From Pseudeuparius sepicola (taxonomy: Eukaryota; Arthropoda; Insecta; Coleoptera; Anthribidae), in contig OY987298.1 of assembly GCA_963920635.1 (NCBI GenBank), positions 56,709,949-56,773,948 on the forward strand: a stretch of DNA of 64,000 nt. Reading direction: 5' to 3'. Below the pieces are notes generated by a model. That model saw only the letters and a list, made by a program, of their open reading frames with translations. It was not told the origin of the DNA and did not search any database. The translations under genes were made by a program, and so were the position numbers. The stretch's first letter is position 1. Each line of letters starts with the position of its first letter. Shown here in pieces: positions 1 through 9,240 of this stretch.

Positions 1-88
1 TATCGTGTTACTAGATTTTGTATATAAATGAATTTATGTAATTTATACATTGCAAACTGTTTATATCATGTCTCTGTTTAAATTCATG

Positions 89-886
89 TACAGGGAGTCC
101 CCATTTGCTTGAAAATGTCGATTTCTCCGATAATTTTCAAGATAAATTGATGGTTCGAAAACTAAAGTTGTATAAAATTTCCCGTGGCATTCGAATATGA
201 CGTCAAACTTGATCTACAGAGTGTTATTTAAAAAAATGCCCTTTTGCCTAAAATTGTGAAGTTGGATTTTATCAAGGAATATTAGTGCCGAGTATACAAA
301 ATATTATCAGCTTTCATTTCTCATTTCCGGTTTGACCGGAAGTGAGCATCACTTGGTAGATTTTTGAGACACCCTGTATATTTTCAGTCTTTTAGGTTCC
401 TTTTCTTCTTTGAATTTCAACCATATATAGTTTTATATAGTTATCTCTAACAATATATTTTTAGTATTCCATGCAAAATGTGGATTGGTTATTTTTAGCG
501 ATACCTATATTAAACTATATATATTTGGAATTGGGAGAACAAAAGGAACCTAAAAATCTTTAAATATACAGGGTGTCTCAAAAATCTGAAAATTGATGTT
601 CACTTCCAGTAAAAGCGGAATGAGAACCGCAATTTTATGTTACTCCCTGTAAGTATACTCATTACTGATATTCCGTGTTAAAATCCAACTTCACAATTTT
701 TTGGAAAATAGTATTTTTTGAAATAACTTTTTAGCAACCCCCTGTACCAATATTAAGTTTGACGTCATATTTGAATCGATTTGAATGCCTCGGGAAATTC
801 TAAACAAGCTTAGTTTTTGAACCATCAGTTTGTCTTGAAAATTACCGAGAAATTCGACATTTTCCAACAAATAGGGATACCCTGTA
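89..886. repeat. Foldback (palindromic) repeat with CAGGG-type termini
   Basis: The stretch from about 89 to 440 is repeated in inverted order at about 508-886. Matching landmarks include the TACAGGGAG / CCCTGTA ends, the GACGTCA block near 200 and 760, the AATCCAACTTCACAAT block near 255 and 685, and ACACCCTGTATA (364) against TATACAGGGTGT (566). The arms have clearly diverged. No transposase is encoded, so it is probably a non-autonomous foldback element. The open frame across the right arm is not a gene. Confidence 0.75.
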
Positions 887-2487
887 TAGTGTACATTCAG
901 AAAATAAACCAGTATAAAGAAATAGAAAAAATCGCGCCAGCCTTTGGCCATCCAACCGTCATGTTTGCTTACTAGGACGCCACATCCGAAGCTGTCACTT
1001 TCGCAATTATTCAAAACAGGAAACTCCGTTTAAAATAATAGATCGTCTAGCAGATACAAATACACAAGAACTTAATAAAGGAATAGTATATTCGTTAAAT
1101 ATTCTCAACACAAACCATGCGTTCTCGGAAATTTTTCTTGATATATTGATTCTCAAGCGCTAGATTGCCCTTATAAGCAAGATCACTCGTACAAATTGGC
1201 CCTTTATTTTTGGGTAAAATCCCGAGAGGTTCACTTATAGTCCTGGAGCCCGTGTACAAAAGTGCAACAACTATTATCGGATAGTTTCTTTATATTTTCA
1301 TTAGATTGTACCCACATTGTGTAGCTACGTTTAGGGTGTCAGCTGGCTAGGTGGCGGTGGGGGTAGTTGCTAAGGGGTTGCAAACACATGAAAAAATCAA
1401 TTTTTCTTTCAAGTTTTCTTTTATTTTTCCTAAAGGACGACAGATATGGGCGGCAGACATATTTGGTTCAGTTTAGACACACATTAAATGCTATAAACTA
1501 AATATAATTCGGCTTGTCTACTTACACCAGTGCCGGAGAGGCTGGGGTCAACCTTCATATTTTTCAATAAAAAAATTCGAAGAAAAAAGTATTTTTGACT
1601 TTTTTCGAAAAATGTACTTTTTTGAAAAAATAACTTTTCTGTGTATTAAATTCTCGATTCAGAATTAAAAACTTAGTAGGTGTGCAAAATTTCAAAAACC
1701 TAGACCTACTTTGATTTTCTTCTGCTAAAAAACTTAAAACGCTAGAAAATTAATTTTTCAAAAACGGTACATTTTTCGATAGAAAGTCAAGAATACTTGT
1801 TTTATTAGAATTGGTTGTGAAATTTAGTGGAAGCAAAAAAGATTACTTTTCCAGTGGCGTATTATTTTCTATTAAAAATATGATGGTTGACCCCGCGTCT
1901 CCGTCACTGGTGGAAGTAGAGAGGTCAAATTATTTTTATTTATAGAACTTAATGTGTGTCTAAACTGTGCCAAATATGTCTGCCGTAGCTGGCGTCCTTT
2001 AGGAAAAATAAAAGAAAAGTTAAAAAAATTGAACTTTGACGCCCTGTATAATGAAAACCGCTAGGATTTCGATAAATGTTTATATGAAAAAAAAATATCC
2101 CCTTTTTGTAATTACTAATTATAATTTTCCGTTCATAAATGTTTCGTGCCGCCCAGAAGAAAATCAAAGAAGGTCTAGGTTTTTGAAATGATGCACACCT
2201 ACTCAGTTTTTAATTCTGAACAACTTTCCTTGACTACATTTTGCCATAAAACCTACAAAAAGGATTTCTAGATTCTAAAAATCATGTGTGTTGGAAATTT
2301 TTAAAAAGCCAATTTTTTGCACCAGTAAAGTGCCCTTTATGTAGGTTTTATGACAAAATGTTATTAAAGAAAGTTATTCAGAATTAAAAACTGAGTAGAT
2401 GTGCAAAATTTCAAAAGCATACACCTACTTCGATTTTCCTCTGCTAAAAAATTTAATACAGAAAATAATCAATTTTTCAAAAATAGT

Positions 2488-2612
2488 ACATTGTGTACCT
2501 AGTAGGAAAAGCTGAACATTCCCGGACGACCGTAAAGATTGCCTGTCGAGGCGTAAGCCGAGACTGGCAATACGGAGTCGGGGAATGTGGCTTTTCCTAC
2601 AAGGTATACATA
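2488..2612. repeat. Hairpin MITE inside the 2-kb foldback
   Basis: TACCTAGTAGGAAAAGC at the left pairs with GCTTTTCCTACAAGGTA at the right. Inside that, ACATTCCC pairs with GGGAATGT and CCGTAAAGATTGCC pairs with GGCAATACGG. The whole is one imperfect hairpin of about 120 bp. Its size and TACCT/AGGTA-type ends resemble the hairpins near 20.1 and 58.9 kb, but the sequence is different. Confidence 0.6.
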
Positions 2613-3136
2613 CTATTTTTCCGAAAATCGAAAATTACTCAAAGAACATAAATTATTACAGTCAACTTGTTTTTAGTTTATAAATAACTGTAAGGAAATA
2701 ATATTTCCTTACAGTACAAAAATAAATATTTCCTAACAGTTACTTTCCGTTGCCTGGCAACGACTAAGTGCAAGGAAATATTGACTTTTTCTTTCAAAAA
2801 TGTTATCAAAAATGTCAATATTTCTGATTGATTTTCGGAAAAAGTACATTTTTCGAAAAAAGTCGAGAATACTTTTTTTCTTAGAATTGATTGGAAAATT
2901 TAGTTAAGGCAGAAAAATATTACTTTTCCAGTGTCGTACCATTTTTTTATTGAAAAATATGATGGTCTCCGGCACTGGTGGAAGTAGACAAGCCGAATTA
3001 TATTTAGTTTATAGCATTTAATGTGTGTCTGCTGCACCCCAAACATTGCTGCATAATGTGGGTACAATCGAATGAAAATATAAGGAAACTGCCCGAAATC
3101 GTTGCAATTTTTGTACACGGGCTCCAGGACTATTAG

Positions 3137-3167
3137 CGTTGACTGATATATTATTAGTCAGTCAACG
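3137..3167. mobile_element. 31-bp termini-only transposon remnant with 7-bp target duplication
   Basis: The insert begins CGTTGACTGA and ends TCAGTCAACG. CTATTAG stands directly on both sides (3130-3136 and 3168-3174). Its first 20 bases equal one terminus of the 182-bp MITE at 13382-13563, and its last 11 equal the other type of end, so nothing but the termini remains. The opposite arm of the surrounding foldback (around 1231-1247) has the same site without the insert, a natural empty site. The superfamily is not assigned. Confidence 0.75.
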
Positions 3168-3245
3168 CTATTAGCTTCACCCTTAGGATTTGATCAGAAA
3201 ATAAAAAGGCCAATTTATAGTCGCATAATCTTTCTATGCTTTCAA

Positions 3246-3994
3246 AAAATTAACCGATAGAATGTCCTGCACTTGTGATTTTACCGCCGATAATATTATG
3301 TTCGATTTGTAGCATTAATGGATGAGTGAATATACCTATGGGAATATTTCAGAAGTATTGCCAAATAACTTACTATAAGGATTGCCTCAAGGCTATGTAG
3401 CGGAAGAAAATGTTTCATTGTGAACGTTGCCCAGCATATATTTTTCACGAATAGTTTACGAATCACCTGCCCCACTTAAACCTTTTCTACAAAAGAAGAC
3501 TTTAATAAAAAAAATATATTATTTTCTGTTGGCACAGCTCGGCTCAGTCCGAAGCACGGGATGCATTCGATTACATTCATTACGGCTAGGTGAAATTTCC
3601 GGAACGCTAAGTTGAGCTTTATAGTGGATTAGGGATCGAGGCAAGTTCCCAAATTGGCAAGTAAACAATACTCTACGATAACAAAGCCGCGTTCGGCCAC
3701 TTAGGAGCCAACCCTTGAACTAGCTCTCCAAGGAAGGCGAGGAGGACAGCTTCGGGCAGCGCCCTAGACGTCCGGCACACCTCCACTGTGAGATGCGGCA
3801 CGTGGCAATTCGACATAATGGTTAAGGTTATAGAATTAGATTGTTTTGTTTTTTCCGGTACTGACTTTTCGTTGACAATAAAAGGTGGATGTAAGATATC
3901 TACCTATATGTTTAGGTATATAACATTATTTGCTCTGGCATTTGAAGCACTGAAAGCGTTCAACTAAATCATTGTTCATATTTCAATAACATAG
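3246..3994. other. No gene seen; part is a dispersed repeat
   Basis: No coding sequence is supported. A moderately GC-rich stretch at about 3650-3830 (AAGTAAACAATACTC, GATAACAAAGCC) recurs in degenerate form near 10443 and 11430, so it is probably an old dispersed repeat. A short block at 3909-3965 (TTTAGGTATATAACATTATTTGCTC in part) recurs near 7615. Confidence 0.4.
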
Positions 3995-3996
3995 TA

Positions 3997-4020
3997 CCGT
4001 CATTCGGGGTTACTTGGAAC
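3997..4020 (+). repeat. Left terminal inverted repeat of pogo element
   Basis: A 24-base terminus that is perfectly complementary to 6641-6664 and abuts the TA at 3995-3996. A second, slightly altered copy of its inner half follows at 4026-4042. Confidence 0.93.
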
Positions 4021-4199
4021 AGGGGGGTAATTTGGAACAATTTGTAGTCGCTAAGCGAGATATGTGGCGCCATCTAGTGGTTGGTAGTGGAAGTTTGCCA
4101 AACTAGGGATCGTGTTCCTAGATGTCCTGTGTATCATCTTAGGTGGTAAATTGTCGCCTGGTAACGCTCGTGAGTGCGTAAGAAGAATCCAAAAAAAAG

Positions 4200-4387
4200 G
4201 TAAGAAATACAGTTTTTTTAACTCTGCCTACTTTTAGTTGGTGTGGTATTCAGATATAAAAAAAATGCGCTTGTTATATTTTTTATAGTGACAATATGCA
4301 TTTAAGAAACCATATCTAACCTCAAAATAAATTTTGCAGTTGGCAGCTAATATGCAGGGCCGCATTTATTTATTTCTGTATTTTCAG
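4200..4387 (+). other. Probable 5'-UTR intron of the pogo transposase
   Basis: A donor AAAG|GTAAGAAA at 4200 and an acceptor TCTGTATTTTCAG ending at 4387 bound a 188-bp AT-rich stretch. The first usable ATG (4412) lies 25 bases after the acceptor. Splicing is inferred from the signals alone. Confidence 0.5.
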
Positions 4388-4411
4388 GGGTAACTTGGAA
4401 CATCATCAAAT

Positions 4412-6161
4412 ATGCCCAGAACTCGGGAAAGACAGCCGGGGAGGCGCACATATGCAAATTATACAAAAGCTTTGAACAAAATTAAGTCGGGCAGGTTAAC
4501 ATACCGGCAAGCATCAGACAGATATGGTATACCACTCGGAACTTTAAGTCGCAAAATAAACAACCAACACATGAAGAAACCAGGTCACCCAACCCTTCTT
4601 TCCGAAGCTGAAGAAAATGATATTATAGCTGCCATTCTTGCTGCCTCTGATTGGGGTTACCCCTTTGAACCTGGAGATATTAAATTAATCGTAAAATCAT
4701 ATTTGAACCGAAGTGGGAAACAGATTCTTCAATTTAATAACAATAAGCCAGGCGATGACTGGATGGTCTTGTTTATGAAAAGGCATAAAAATAAAATTAA
4801 AAGAAGGCTGTGTGACAATATAAAAAGGTCAAGGGTTGCGGTATCTCGAGAGACAATAGAATTATTTTTTGATAACATCCAAACTGAGCTTAATGAAGTT
4901 CCACCAAGTAATTTGATAAATTATGACGAGACTTGCTTCGTAGATGATCCAGGAAAAACAAGAGTATTAATACGAAGGTCATCAAAGCACCCTGATAGAA
5001 TTATAGACTCTTCAAAAACGGCAACATCGGTAATGTTTGCAGTAGCCGCAGACGGAACCATGCTTCCCCCGTATGTGGTTTATAAGTCTGAAAATATTTG
5101 GTCGACATGGATGCAAGGTGGTCCCGATGGTTGCTTTTATAACCGCACCTTATCTGGTTGGTTCGACCAAGCTGTGTTCGAGGATTGGTTTCTGAAGGTG
5201 ATTGTTCCCTATTATAGAAGACGCGATGGCAATAAAGCTATAATTGGGGACAATTTGGCAAGCCACCTTTCAGTAAAAGTTATACAGACATGCCAAAAAA
5301 ATGGGAATCAAATACATGTTCCTTCCTCCCAACAGTACACATATGTTGCAACCATTGGACGTAAGTTGCTTTCGTCCTATGAAAGGAGCATGGCGGAAAG
5401 TTCTGAAAGCTTGGAGGAAAAGAAACAAGGGACCTCTTCGTAAAGATATTTTCCCTAAGCTTTTAAAGGGGACTTTAGAGAAAATATCGAGTACAAATCC
5501 CAATAACATCATGTCCGGATTTTCAGCATGTGGTTTGCATCCAATTAATCGAAACAAAATTTTGAGTAAATTCCCGCCAGAAGAGCAACTTAATGCTACA
5601 ACAGAAATTGCGAACACAGTAGCAGCCTATCTTAAAGAAGCTAGATTTGGTAATCCAGAAAAAACAAAATGTGGACGAAAAAAGAAACTTAACATTCCAC
5701 CAGGACAGGGTGTTACAGTGGAAGCGATTGCTTCCGGAAGTCGTTCCCCGATAGTTTCCCAGAATGAAGACGAAGACAATTGTGAAGATAATACTGAACA
5801 AGAACAAATAGAAGAAGAAATTAGTAGAAGTTCAAGAGAGCAATCCTATTTACAAGAAGAGACTGAAAATGTATTAGAGACTGATGTAGATCCCAAGAAT
5901 TTTAATATATGTGATATAAATGAAAACGATTTTCTCCTAGTAAAATTTTTAACTGTTAAAAATAAGGAACAATATTTTATAGGTAAAGTTAGGAGGATCG
6001 AAAATGAAAATATTATTTGTAGCTTTTTGCGAAAATCTGCCAAAACTGAGAACACATATATTTTTCCTAATGTTGAAGATATTTCCGAAATAAATGTTGA
6101 ACAAATTGTTAGGAAAATGCTTATAAAGACGTCAAGAAGACAAAGATATATTTTTTATTAA
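4412..6161 (+). pseudogene. pogo-family transposase with one frameshift
   Basis: The product would bind the element's termini and catalyse cut-and-paste transposition in the nucleus. Residues about 16-54 form a Psq/CENP-B-type helix-turn-helix (ANYTKALNKI, YGIPLGTLSRKI). The DDE domain follows, with D172 in NYDET, D280 in GDNLASH and the third D in LQPLD (codon at 5358), about 36 residues after the second. A lysine-rich, then acidic, tail ends at the TAA at 6159. Translation runs in one frame from the ATG at 4412 to the A7 run at 5295-5301 and in the next frame after it, consistent with one extra A. With that one base set aside the product would be about 580 residues, a full family length. 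The break could be a real mutation or a homopolymer sequencing error. AATAAA signals follow near 6294. Confidence 0.9.
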
Positions 6162-6640
6162 CTTTTAATTTGTCGCTGACAAAGTAGATTTTCATTTTAG
6201 TTCTTACAGAATCTGTGGAATTGTTTTGTTTTTGTTTTTGAATTGAAAATGTTTATTTTTTATATTTTAAAAACCTTGTTTATTTGTTTAAATGAATAAA
6301 TATATTTTTAAGTAGCTAATTTACTCCTTTAGAACCCCCTATAATCAAGAAAATCAACCTAGCGCATTCAGTTTTTTTTTAAATGTTCATATTGTTCCAT
6401 GATCCACATATACTGGTACAACAATGAACTTACATGGGTTTTAGTAGGTTGTTCCAAGTTACCCCAAACATGGGGTAACTTGGAACAGCCATATTTTATT
6501 TTTTTTAACTAGAAATATGTTTTTAAGAAAAAACTACTTAGGCATAATCAATTCTCCTCGTTATTTCGCTTGATACAGTATTTTTTTCAATATTTTATCT
6601 TAATCAGTTAGGAAGTTACAATCAAAAGAAGTTGAAAATC

Positions 6641-6664
6641 GTTCCAAGTAACCCCGAATGACGG
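6641..6664 (-). repeat. Right terminal inverted repeat of pogo element
   Basis: A 24-base perfect inverted match to 3997-4020, directly followed by the TA duplication (6665-6666). An inner palindrome at about 6447-6486 holds two more head-to-head copies of the same core. Confidence 0.93.
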
Positions 6665-6894
6665 TATGTATTAAAAAAAGGCATCCCCTCTAAAATCCTT
6701 TAAAATTAATGAGAAGATAACGTTTGAGTTGCACTGCGTGTAGAGCTCGGTGTAGAGGGTAATCCATCTGAGAGGACCCCCTAAACTGTTCAATTTGTGA
6801 GGTTAGAAAAAAGTGTTCTTCAAAAGTTGTAAATACTTATATATGGAGCGACGTGAAGGACATAAATTACAGTATCAGTTCCACAAACAGAATC

Positions 6895-7102
6895 TATTAC
6901 CTAAAAGGAAAACTGTACATATTATGTTTCAACCCACCTATAGGGGGTCATCTTCAGCAGTAAAACATATTGGTAAGCTATAAGACTATATGTCCTAGGA
7001 CTATATCTAGGAAGCTTCTTAGCTTGCCAAAATGTTTTACTGCTGAAGATGAGTGCCTAGGTGGGTTGAAGCACATGACAGTTTTCCTTTTAATAAACTA
7101 TG
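6895..7102. repeat. Hairpin repeat
   Basis: AAAGGAAAACTGT near 6905 and AACCCACCTATAG near 6930 pair with their complements near 7056 and 7076. GTCATCTTCAGCAGTAAAAC (from 6948) pairs with the block at 7033-7052. The arms are about 95 bp around a loop near 7000. The short open frame across it is a by-product. Confidence 0.65.
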
Positions 7103-7329
7103 ATTCCATACTTCAAGATATATACAAGATATATACTATTTCCTCCGTTAATATATGAAGTTTTCTGGATTTTATTCAGAACAACTGCGTATACCAACCT
7201 ATTTTGGGTCAAAACAGTACAACTGAATACAAATCCCAGTAGTTACTAAGGTTCAGGGCATGAATTTCCTTTTTTGAAATCGAACTATTTCTATATCTCC
7301 TTAAATAATCTGCCGTGTAAAAAGTGAGA

Positions 7330-7961
7330 TTTTTTTACTCTTTTTGGATTGTGCTTACACTATGTAACTTTTTTAAGGTTATTTTTTGTTCTTGCAAGTT
7401 CATCATTTTAGCGCATCTCTTCATTTTGCAACAAAATTATTTATATACACTATGGTTTGATAACGATAAAATCGTCCGCTTGCGTCGAAATTGGCAAAAC
7501 ATGCCTGAAAACACCTGTTAACTCGAAAATTAAAAAAATACAATTTTCACCTAGGTATTGCTTTTAAATCTTACAGATTTATGTTTAGGCAAATATAGTT
7601 GTATATATCTTTTCTTTAGGTATATAACATTATTTGCTCGGGCTCTGGAAGCGCTGTTGGTAGTTCAACTAAAAAATGTCTACCATTTAAAGCAAGAAAA
7701 AGTACCTATAAACAACGTAACAAAAATTAATCGCTTTCAAAATGGAAAGAGAACCATGTTTTGATCAATGCCCATTGGACATTTTCTCTTCATTTTGAAT
7801 CTGTAAAAAATGTCTGTTGGAGTCGGCTGGTATTTTGGGGTAAATTTTGCCAATTTCATCACAAGAGTATAGGCGAAATAAAACTGTTATACACGTATTT
7901 ATACAAAGTCTTCGTTAAGATACAGGGCGTCAATATATTTTTTTTTTCAGTTTTTTTATGA
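7330..7961. repeat. Degenerate foldback related to repeats at 31 kb and 60.6 kb
   Basis: The stretch at about 7455-7540 read in reverse (AACAGGTGTTTTCAGG, TTTTGCCAATTTC, GATTTTATCGTTAT) matches 60620-60690 and 31030-31100. Part of the same block stands in forward orientation at about 7815-7865 (TTTTGCCAATTTCATCAC). The right end carries ATACAGGGCGTCAA near 7920, a decayed form of the CAGGGTG terminus. No gene is supported. Confidence 0.5.
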
Positions 7962-8469
7962 TATTTATTTTCTTTTATTTATTTTCATTTTAAATAATCA
8001 AATGCCCAACCAATAAATACACATAATAAATAATAACAAATCTTAACAAGTAGGTACCTAACAACAACTTGACACTATGCTGCTGCTAAAGATAAGAAAA
8101 AGCAAAAAATTAAATCAATCAAAGATTGAAACACGTATAAGTATTCAAGCAACAATTTCACCCATCTCACATGCTCGAAAAGAAGTGACTGAATTTATGC
8201 TGGGAACCGAATATGTCGACATTGGAACAAATAAAGCGTTATAATTGTTGCAAATAATGTGCGTCGCGTCGGTAAGAATTTCAGTACATTCGGCCTCGGC
8301 CTTCCGAGTAGAAAAACTGGTCCTTGTCAGCTGAGATTCGAGGCAAGAGAAAATTTAAGTTTGTCAGCAACTGAGGGCTGTCCACTATAAATAGCTGATA
8401 TTAATGTATGCAGAAAAACAACCGAGTAACCAGACCTTCTCCCTTGCAGGTTAATTAAATTGTGATTCT
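7962..8469. other. No gene seen; possible decayed 3' end of the minus-strand LINE
   Basis: AT-rich sequence with no open frame of note. On the minus strand, about 8180-8260 has weak similarity in spacing to the C-terminal tail of LINE polyproteins, so the LINE remnant at 8470-9240 may extend here. I could not fix a boundary. Confidence 0.3.
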
Positions 8470-9240
8470 AGCTAATAATTCGTTGTGCGGCGTGCCGATC
8501 TCTGGGTATCTATTATCTAACCTGTAAAATCGACTTTGGACTTTTTTCCAAATCATTGACAATTACTTGATGGTAAGGGCATCATACAAGAGACACACAT
8601 TCGAGTTTCGACCTTATATAAGGGCAAATAATAAGAATTTACCTAATAGTGGAAATGCCACGAAAGTCGCCTGAGTCCCTAACAATAAACTAGTCCTGGG
8701 GCCCTGGTGCCTATTGATTCGATATAGTTAGTTAGAAAAACTAAGTCTTTGGTCAAAGATTACTTACACGGAAGTCTGTGATTATCTTAGAAGGTGAACG
8801 TGTGATCGAATCAAGTTCATAATTGAATACAAGAGTATCGGTCTGTGACACAACACTGCATACTCCTATGTGGATTGAGAGGAAGACAATTTCCATGACA
8901 CCATGCATTGTCATTGGAGATATTTGTTTGCAGAGAGATACAATCGCGCATATTCGAGGCGGATGAGGTCATCTGCGTATGTAATCAGTACCTATCTACG
9001 GAGGTGGAAATGTCATTAAAGAACATGTTAAATTGACGCTGACCTAAATTGGATCCTTGGGGAATTCCGGACGTAGCAGTGTTGACAACAAATTGTTGCC
9101 TATTGTTGAGAGAGGACCTGAAGAATTCTGGTGAATGTGTTATCGTTATTATTGTAAACCTGAAGAATTCTGGTGAATGTGTTATCGTTATTATTGTAAA
9201 CCTGATGAAAGCTGTTTCAGTGCAAACTCTTCCAAGCTAA
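8470..9240 (-). pseudogene. Non-LTR retrotransposon reverse transcriptase remnant (Jockey/CR1-like)
   Basis: Read on the minus strand, 9100 to 9010 gives SGIPQGSNLGQRQFN followed by FFNDI, the standard RT core block (SGVPQGS..GP..F..FINDI). About 90 bases further on, in another frame, YADDL appears, the RT active-site box. Further on, about 8540-8500 reads KVQSRFYRL, like the tail region of Jockey/CR1 LINEs. Stops and frameshifts are frequent, so it is dead. It formed the palm of a reverse transcriptase that once copied element RNA at the insertion site. Clade assignment is tentative. A 42-bp tandem duplication lies within it (9117-9200). Confidence 0.75.
9117..9200. repeat. 42-bp exact tandem duplication
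   Basis: Two identical 42-base units (9117-9158 and 9159-9200), beginning CCTGAAGAATTCTGGTGAAT. The length is a multiple of three, so the duplication does not shift either strand's frame. It falls in the minus-strand LINE remnant just upstream of the GIPQGS motif. Confidence 0.95.

Larger units (their letters stand above)
1165..3245. repeat. Nested foldback repeat, about 2.1 kb
   Basis: Outer arms match in inverted orientation: the CCTGGAGCCCGTGTACAAA block (about 1242) against its complement near 3110, and GATTGTACCCACATT (1304) against its complement near 3058. An inner block around 1440-1560 (GTGCCGGAGA, AATATAATTCGGC) recurs inverted at 2960-3030 and in a third, diverged copy at 1870-1990. 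The unit has therefore been inverted-duplicated more than once. No coding sequence is visible. The right arm was later interrupted by the 31-bp element at 3137-3167. Confidence 0.7.
3997..6664 (+). mobile_element. pogo/Tigger-type DNA transposon, near-intact
   Basis: The element is 2668 bp. Its 24-bp perfect terminal inverted repeats lie at 3997-4020 (beginning CCGTCATTCGGGGTTACTTG) and 6641-6664, and it is flanked by a TA duplication at 3995-3996 and 6665-6666. TA targets and a DD-about-36-D transposase with a CENP-B/Psq-like N-terminus are typical of the pogo branch of Tc1/mariner. The TIR core GGGGTAACTTGGAAC recurs inside the element at about 4026 (variant), 4388, 6449 (inverted) and 6474. 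Apart from one frameshift it looks complete. Confidence 0.93.
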
